A DNA stretch of 32,617 nt from Bacteroidota bacterium (GTDB lineage: Bacteria > Bacteroidota > Bacteroidia > Bacteroidales > Lentimicrobiaceae): NCBI GenBank assembly GCA_009773455.1, contig WSXU01000031.1:1-32617 (forward strand), read 5' to 3'. This document shows, piece after piece, positions 28,326-32,617 of this stretch; position 1 is the first letter of the stretch, and each line of letters begins with the position of its first letter. The notes below the pieces were generated by a model. The model was not told where the DNA came from. It saw nothing but the letters and a program-made list of their open reading frames with translations, and ran no database searches. Position numbers and translations under genes: made by a program.

Positions 28326-28562
28326 ATGAAAAGAAAAATTCAAATTCTGGTCTTCATCCTGTCTGTGGGCAGCCTTACCCTGAATGCACAGTCTCCACCA
28401 TCGTATCAGTCGGCTCCGGAAGCAGAAAATACAGGACCTGTTGGCGGCAACGCCCCTCTTGGCAGCAGCCTGACCATGTTTCTTGTGTTGGGTGCAGCCT
28501 ATGGACTGACCAAAGCCTATAAACCCGGTGAAGAAGCAGAAGAAACAGAAGAAACAGAATAA
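28326..28562 (+). CDS. Small exported protein with C-terminal hydrophobic segment (PID-CTERM-like), paralogue A
   Basis: 78 residues. A signal peptide (about 1-22, ending L-N-A-Q) has no lipobox Cys. A short polar linker leads to G-P-V-G-G-N-A-P-L-G-S-S-L, then a hydrophobic stretch (about 51-63) ending A-A-Y-G-L-T-K, and an acidic Glu-rich tail. The pattern of Gly/Pro motif, short membrane segment and basic end recalls the PID-CTERM-type tails of small Bacteroidota proteins, which are thought to be sorting or anchoring signals. The function is unknown. It is about 30-40% similar by eye to the protein at 29048-29263. The acidic tail is unusual for such signals, which normally end basic. Confidence 0.75.
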   Translation: MKRKIQILVFILSVGSLTLNAQSPPSYQSAPEAENTGPVGGNAPLGSSLTMFLVLGAAYGLTKAYKPGEEAEETEETE

Positions 28563-28618
28563 AAGAATGGGAACATTCAGAATCCTAGAAACAAGGGATA
28601 GATGAATGACAATTTTTG

Positions 28619-28660
28619 AATCCGGAAGCATTATCTGATGAAACAGCTTCCGGATTTTTT
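28619..28660 (+). terminator. Rho-independent terminator after paralogue A
   Basis: Perfect 11-base arms AATCCGGAAGC (28619-28629) and GCTTCCGGATT (28646-28656) with a loop of 16 bases, followed by a T-run. A textbook plus-strand terminator. Confidence 0.9.
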
Positions 28661-29047
28661 ATTTCATCCTTTTACAAACCTTAAAAGATTTCTTCCTTAA
28701 TGTGTCGGAATGCTCCGTTTCAACCGATCATCTTCCCTGAAAATAATCTCAAGGAACCAACAAATGCAAGAGATATATAACAACTTACGGGAAACAGCCT
28801 GTAAATTATTTTACACATTTTACGCCTTTTGAGAGGCGTTTTCGCTAAAAATGAAAAATTATTAACTTTTTCAACAAATGCCAGTTACTTTTTTACACAT
28901 ATCCGATAAATACAAGTCAGTCCTGAAAAAGAATAATAACGAAATGTGTCCGAGATTATAACCACTTCACATTTTCGGAACAATCTAAACTGCAAATTAA
29001 GGCGGACAGACAATAAAAAATACTACAACAAGACGAAACCCGCTGCC
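28661..29047. other. Intergenic region between the two small exported proteins
   Basis: No gene seen. A perfect six-base hairpin (ACGCCT / AGGCGT, 28822-28827 and 28834-28839) followed by a few T residues may be an attenuator or weak terminator. The frame of the next gene is open upstream to 28946, but that extension is polar, lacks a signal peptide and is unlikely to be translated. Confidence 0.4.
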
Positions 29048-29263
29048 ATGAGAAAGCTCATCTTCATCCTGATCCTGTTACTTGCTGTCGGTAAACTGAC
29101 GATAAACGCCCAACCCATTCCGGAAGAGAAATACACAGAGAATGAAAGCGGATACGGCCCATTAGGCGGTACAGCACCCATCGGCGGGGGAATAACACTC
29201 CTGATAGGCCTGGCAGCAGCCTACGGAATAAAAAAACATCAGCTCAACGGCTATAGAAGCTAG
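29048..29263 (+). CDS. Small exported protein with C-terminal hydrophobic segment (PID-CTERM-like), paralogue B
   Basis: 71 residues from the ATG at 29048, chosen because the signal peptide starts exactly there. Residues 1-21 are the signal peptide (ending I-N-A-Q), then a short acidic linker, G-P-L-G-G-T-A-P-I-G-G-G-I, a hydrophobic stretch (about 48-59), A-A-Y-G-I-K-K and a short polar basic end. It fits the PID-CTERM pattern better than paralogue A. No function can be assigned. I see no sorting peptidase in the window. It has its own terminator, so it and paralogue A are separate transcripts. Confidence 0.78.
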   Translation: MRKLIFILILLLAVGKLTINAQPIPEEKYTENESGYGPLGGTAPIGGGITLLIGLAAAYGIKKHQLNGYRS

Positions 29264-29316
29264 AACCATTGCAACTGGGTAAATAAATTACAATCAGCTT
29301 CAATCATTTTAATCAG

Positions 29317-29339
29317 AATCCGGTAATACCGGATTTTTT
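29317..29339 (+). terminator. Rho-independent terminator after paralogue B
   Basis: Perfect eight-base arms AATCCGGT (29317-29324) and ACCGGATT (29328-29335) around a three-base loop, then a T-run. It begins with the same AATCCGG as the terminator at 28619. Confidence 0.9.
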
Positions 29340-29424
29340 GTTTTTGGCAGGTTCGATAACGACTTTATAAGCAACAAACGATTCATCATGGCCCTGCCAG
29401 ACAATCATGTGATTAAAAATTCGC

Positions 29425-29432
29425 TAATTTTG
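29425..29432 (+). promoter_or_regulatory. Predicted -7 element for ridA
   Basis: TAATTTTG is an exact match to the Bacteroidota TAnnTTTG form, 51 bases before the ridA ATG. No convincing -33 element was found. Confidence 0.4.
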
Positions 29433-29483
29433 AGGCATATTCCTGAAAGAAGAGAATCAAATTTTTACATAAAAACTAACCCA

Positions 29484-29864
29484 ATGAAAAAAGTTATCTT
29501 CACAGAACATGCCCCGAAAGCTATCGGACCATACAGTCAGGCGATTGAGACCAATGGGATGTTGTTTATCTCGGGTCAGGTACCCATTGACCCTGCAACA
29601 GGAAAAATTGTTGAAGGTGGTATAAAGGAACAGACAGAACAGGTGATGAAAAACATCGGTGCTATCCTGAAAGCTGCAGGCTATGAATACAATGATGTGA
29701 TTAAATCAACCTGTCTGCTGAGCGATATGGCCAATTTTGCCGATATGAACGAGGTCTACGGGCGCTACTATACTGAAAATCCTCCGGCAAGGGCTGCCTA
29801 TGGTGTTGTCAGGCTGCCTTTGGGAGCACTGGTTGAGATCGAAACCATCGCAGCAAAACAGTGA
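29484..29864 (+). CDS. ridA: RidA family 2-iminobutanoate/2-iminopropanoate deaminase
   Basis: 126 residues, standard family length. The ATG at 29484 is chosen over an open upstream extension (to 29388) because the conserved N-terminus begins here and a -7 element lies within that extension. Markers are Gly-Pro-Tyr17-Ser-Gln, F-I-S-G-Q-V-P, Arg103 (P-A-R-A-A) and Glu118/Glu120 (G-A-L-V-E-I-E). The Tyr, Arg and Glu are the residues that bind and activate the substrate. The enzyme hydrolyses reactive enamine/imine products of PLP-dependent dehydratases in the cytosol, preventing damage by 2-aminoacrylate. It stands alone between the small exported proteins and dpp11. Confidence 0.95.
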   Translation: MKKVIFTEHAPKAIGPYSQAIETNGMLFISGQVPIDPATGKIVEGGIKEQTEQVMKNIGAILKAAGYEYNDVIKSTCLLSDMANFADMNEVYGRYYTENPPARAAYGVVRLPLGALVEIETIAAKQ

Positions 29865-29960
29865 AACATATTCCGGATCAAAGTGCTTAATTGCTTTGAT
29901 ACTTATGCAATCTCATCAGGCTCCCAGTCCGTTTTATCTGTATCAACAAATTAAATTCAA

Positions 29961-32123
29961 ATGAAAAAACTGTCATCAATCATTGTGGCGACCCTATTAA
30001 TTGTAAAACTGGGATTTGCCGGCGAAGGCATGTGGATTCCGATGTTGCTCGAACAACTGAATGAGCCGGAGATGAAAAGCATGGGAATGAGAATCAGTGC
30101 CGAAGATATTTACAGCATCAACAAATCGAGCCTGAAAGATGCCATCCTGCTTTTTGGAAGGGGTTGTACGGCTGAAATTATTTCGGATGAGGGGCTGATT
30201 CTGACCAACCACCACTGCGGCTATGGCCAGATTCAGAAGCACAGCTCCCTGGAACACGACTATCTTACAACCGGATTCTGGGCAATGGACAGGTCACAGG
30301 AGCTGCCGAATCCCGGGCTAACCGTGACCCTGCTGGTAAGGATGGAAGATGTTACCAGACAAACTCTTGAAGGAGTAACCACCGGCATGACAGAGAAAGC
30401 CAGATCCGAAAAAATCAGGGAAAACATCGGTAAACTTGAGAAAGCCGCCACAGAAGGCACCCGGTACAATGCCAAAGTCAGGGCATTTTACTACGGCAAT
30501 GAATTTTATCTCTTTATCACCGAGACATTTAACGATGTGCGGTTGGTTGGAGCGCCCCCTTCAAACATTGGTAAATTCGGGGGCGACACCGACAACTGGA
30601 TGTGGCCAAGGCATACCGGTGATTTCTCGATGTTCCGGATTTATGTCAATAAAAACAATGAGCCGGCTGAGTATTCGCCCGACAATGTGCCTTATAAACC
30701 AAAAAGCCATTTGCCCATTTCACTGAAAGGGGTTGATAAGGGAGATTTTACCTTTGTTTTCGGCTATCCGGGCAGCACCCAGGAATATCTTCCCTCCTTT
30801 GCGATAGATATGATCACCGGCGTTGAAAATCCGCCGGCCATCCGGTTACGTGAAAAAAGGTTGAATGCTTTTGACAATTTTATGCAGCAAAGCGACCTTG
30901 TGAGGATTCAATATTCCGACAAATATGCCGGTGTTGCAAACTACTGGAAAAAGATGATCGGGGAGAACAGGGGAATCAGGAAACTGGATGCGATAGAGAA
31001 GAAACAGGAACTTGAAAGGCAGTTTACAGCCTGGGCATCCGCCGATGCTGTCAGGTCGGAGCGTTATGGCGGACTACTGCCCCGGTTTGAGTTGCTCTAC
31101 ACCCGTCTGAGACCCATCAATGAGACCGAAACCTACCTTATAGAAGGCGGACTCGGTATCGAGGCCGTACGCTACGCATACAGTTACAACCAGCTTCTCT
31201 CCAAAAGCAGGGACAAGACCACATCAGATGAAGAAATCGGTAAACTGGTAACTCAACTTCAGGCCAGCGCCAGGAACTTTTTCAGGAATTATAACCAGTC
31301 GGTTGACCGGAGTGTATTTGCCAGCCTGATGGCCGATTGGATTGAACATCAGGACCAATCTAAAATTCCTTCTGCCATTGTTCAGGGTGCCATTGTTTAC
31401 AATAATGATTTTGAAGCCTGGGCTGACAAGCTTTATGCAGGAAGTATTTTTACAGATTCAACCCGGATAAAAAAACTGCTTGACAGATATTCGGTAAAGA
31501 AAATGAAGAAAATTGAGGCAGACCCAATGTTTCAGCTGGCCCTTTCGGTTTACGATCACTACTTTAGTCAGATTCAACCGGAGTCGCAGATGATCAATGC
31601 GGAGCTTGACAGTCTTCAGCGGTTATACATGCAGGGGCTGATGGAGTTTCAGCCTGACCGGAAGTTTTATCCGGACGCCAACTCAACCCTCAGGGTAACC
31701 TATGGGAAGGTTGATGATTATTATCCGCGTGATGCCGTCCATTACAGGTACTACACAACTCTTGAAGGGATTATGGAGAAGGAAGATCCGGCCATTTATG
31801 ATTATGTCGTGGAGCCCGGATTAAAACAGTTATATGTCAAAAAAGATTATGGTCGTTATGGAGCAAAGGATGGAACCATGCGCATTGCCTTTACCGGCAG
31901 CAATCATACCACAGGAGGCAATTCAGGAAGCCCTGTGCTGAACGCCGACGGGCAACTGGTTGGCGTCAATTTCGACCGTAACTGGGAAGGTACCATGAGC
32001 GACCTGATGTATGATCCGGATCAGTGCCGCAACATCAGCCTTGATATCCGTTACTGCCTCTTTATCATCGATAAATTCGCCGGAGCAGGACACCTGGTGA
32101 AGGAGATGACCATCATCGACTAA
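29961..32123 (+). CDS. dpp11: S46 family dipeptidyl-peptidase, DPP11 type (Asp/Glu-specific)
   Basis: 720 residues with a signal peptide (about 1-20). The chymotrypsin-like triad is visible: His85 (T-N-H-H-C-G), an Asp most likely 221 (H-T-G-D-F) and Ser655 (G-G-N-S-G-S-P). Residue 673 is Arg (F-D-R-N-W-E). From established work on Porphyromonas gingivalis, Arg here gives the Asp/Glu specificity of DPP11, whereas Gly marks DPP7; His85 and Ser655 match the P. gingivalis DPP11 numbers as I recall them. It is a periplasmic exopeptidase that releases N-terminal dipeptides with an acidic second residue, feeding peptide catabolism. The W-M-W-P-R segment before the Asp is typical. It is monocistronic and fits with the upstream subtilase as part of a protein-degrading lifestyle. 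Confidence 0.93.
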   Translation: MKKLSSIIVATLLIVKLGFAGEGMWIPMLLEQLNEPEMKSMGMRISAEDIYSINKSSLKDAILLFGRGCTAEIISDEGLILTNHHCGYGQIQKHSSLEHDYLTTGFWAMDRSQELPNPGLTVTLLVRMEDVTRQTLEGVTTGMTEKARSEKIRENIGKLEKAATEGTRYNAKVRAFYYGNEFYLFITETFNDVRLVGAPPSNIGKFGGDTDNWMWPRHTGDFSMFRIYVNKNNEPAEYSPDNVPYKPKSHLPISLKGVDKGDFTFVFGYPGSTQEYLPSFAIDMITGVENPPAIRLREKRLNAFDNFMQQSDLVRIQYSDKYAGVANYWKKMIGENRGIRKLDAIEKKQELERQFTAWASADAVRSERYGGLLPRFELLYTRLRPINETETYLIEGGLGIEAVRYAYSYNQLLSKSRDKTTSDEEIGKLVTQLQASARNFFRNYNQSVDRSVFASLMADWIEHQDQSKIPSAIVQGAIVYNNDFEAWADKLYAGSIFTDSTRIKKLLDRYSVKKMKKIEADPMFQLALSVYDHYFSQIQPESQMINAELDSLQRLYMQGLMEFQPDRKFYPDANSTLRVTYGKVDDYYPRDAVHYRYYTTLEGIMEKEDPAIYDYVVEPGLKQLYVKKDYGRYGAKDGTMRIAFTGSNHTTGGNSGSPVLNADGQLVGVNFDRNWEGTMSDLMYDPDQCRNISLDIRYCLFIIDKFAGAGHLVKEMTIID

Positions 32124-32158
32124 TGTTAAGTTAAAAGTAAAAAGTCTAAAGCTAAAAG
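32124..32158. repeat. Degenerate heptamer repeat after dpp11
   Basis: Five consecutive seven-base units, all ending in AAG: TGTTAAG, TTAAAAG, TAAAAAG, TCTAAAG and CTAAAAG. They begin right after the dpp11 stop codon. Confidence 0.6.
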
Positions 32159-32391
32159 TTGGATTCCCTATAAAAGATGAAATTATAACTTTATGCTTCA
32201 GACAGCTTAAATGTAAAAGAGCACTCTTTATGCCTGAATGATGGATCCCCTGAGTGGGCAGGGTGTACCCACATTGCCGGAAACTCAAAACCCGGGTCAT
32301 TGTTAAACCTACCCCTGATGTCAGGTATTCCCGGGGATGATCATACAGAATTCAGGGCCTGAGTTTCCTTTATCAAACATTACTTGACCCT
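32159..32391. other. Intergenic region
   Basis: About 230 bases with no gene. Short weak stems are present (for example GTGGG / CCCAC near 32256-32274), none with a T-run, so the dpp11 terminator is not identified. Confidence 0.4.
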
Positions 32392-32617
32392 ATGCTTAAA
32401 CAACTGATTGTTCTTTTTCTGACTCTCCTGGTTAACATTGGCTTTGCCCAGCACACTTCCGTTCATGAAGCGCAATCTTTGTATTATAAAGCATTGGGAT
32501 TGAAAACTATAACCCAATATGACAGCATTCAGGGTTTCAATGGAAAGGATCACATAACTTCTCTAAAAAGCAGTCTTCAGAAACGTGTTTTCGGCTACCA
32601 TCCATACTGGATGGGCA
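32392..32617 (+). CDS. Secreted protein, probably GH18-like glycosidase, 5' part only
   Basis: 75 codons are in the window from the ATG at 32392. A signal peptide (about 1-20, ending G-F-A-Q) is followed by a polar helical stretch and then K-R-V-F-G-Y-H-P-Y-W-M-G at the edge. A V-F-G-Y/W-x-P-Y-W start is typical of the first strand of glycoside hydrolase family 18 barrels in Bacteroidota secreted proteins (chitinase-like). The catalytic D-x-x-D-x-D-x-E motif is outside the window, so this is an inference from a short segment. It would be another candidate T9SS cargo. Confidence 0.5.
   Translation, partial: MLKQLIVLFLTLLVNIGFAQHTSVHEAQSLYYKALGLKTITQYDSIQGFNGKDHITSLKSSLQKRVFGYHPYWMG

Noticed and set aside
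28946-29047. Longer form of the second small exported protein
   Set aside because: The signal peptide begins exactly at 29048; the extension is polar and would hide it.
29388-29483. Longer RidA from an ATG at 29388
   Set aside because: The family N-terminus begins at 29484, and a TAnnTTTG element lies inside the extension.

Overview
The window looks like chromosomal DNA from a member of the Bacteroidota, probably class Bacteroidia. The evidence is a subtilase with a C-terminal domain of the type IX secretion system (T9SS) type A kind, SprB-type repeats, an S46 dipeptidyl-peptidase with the DPP11 signature, AT-rich gene leaders without Shine-Dalgarno sequences, and TAnnTTTG-like -7 elements. 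I see no rRNA, tRNA, CRISPR array, insertion sequence or phage gene.

Layout. (1) 1-16152, minus strand: a single uninterrupted reading frame, at least 5,384 codons, still open at the left edge. It encodes a giant secreted modular protein: signal peptide, N-terminal Ig-like segment, nine parallel beta-helix units separated in places by three SprB-type linkers, an Ig-like segment, a cohesin-like domain, then a C-terminal block of HYR-type and related repeats. Two repeats in that block are split by whole inserted domains (a lamin-tail domain and a domain of about 225 residues). (2) 16153-17563: an unusually AT-rich non-coding stretch upstream of the giant gene. (3) 17564-17914, minus: a divergent acylphosphatase-like protein lacking most of the expected active-site residues. 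(4) 18537-20549, minus: a YyaL/DUF255 family protein with a GTG start. (5) 21051-25736, plus: a secreted S8 subtilisin-like protease with adhesin-like domains and a T9SS sorting domain. (6) 25780-28021: the p-aminobenzoate (folate) genes, with pabA on the minus strand divergent from overlapping pabB and pabC. (7) 28326-29263: two small paralogous exported proteins with a GG-rich motif, a C-terminal hydrophobic segment and a Lys tail (PID-CTERM-like), each followed by a strong terminator. (8) 29484-29864: RidA. (9) 29961-32123: dipeptidyl-peptidase of the DPP11 type. (10) 32392-end: the start of a secreted protein that is probably a GH18-like glycosidase.

Together the window suggests a protein- and polymer-degrading bacterium that exports large modular proteins through the T9SS. 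The subtilase would cut extracellular protein, DPP11 would trim acidic dipeptides in the periplasm, and the giant beta-helix protein would act at the surface as an adhesin or polymer-binding scaffold (inferred). The pab genes and ridA are housekeeping functions. No complete new multi-gene system is demonstrated. The most unusual parts are the nested-domain architecture and super-modular duplication of the giant protein, and the pair of small tail-anchored exported proteins.
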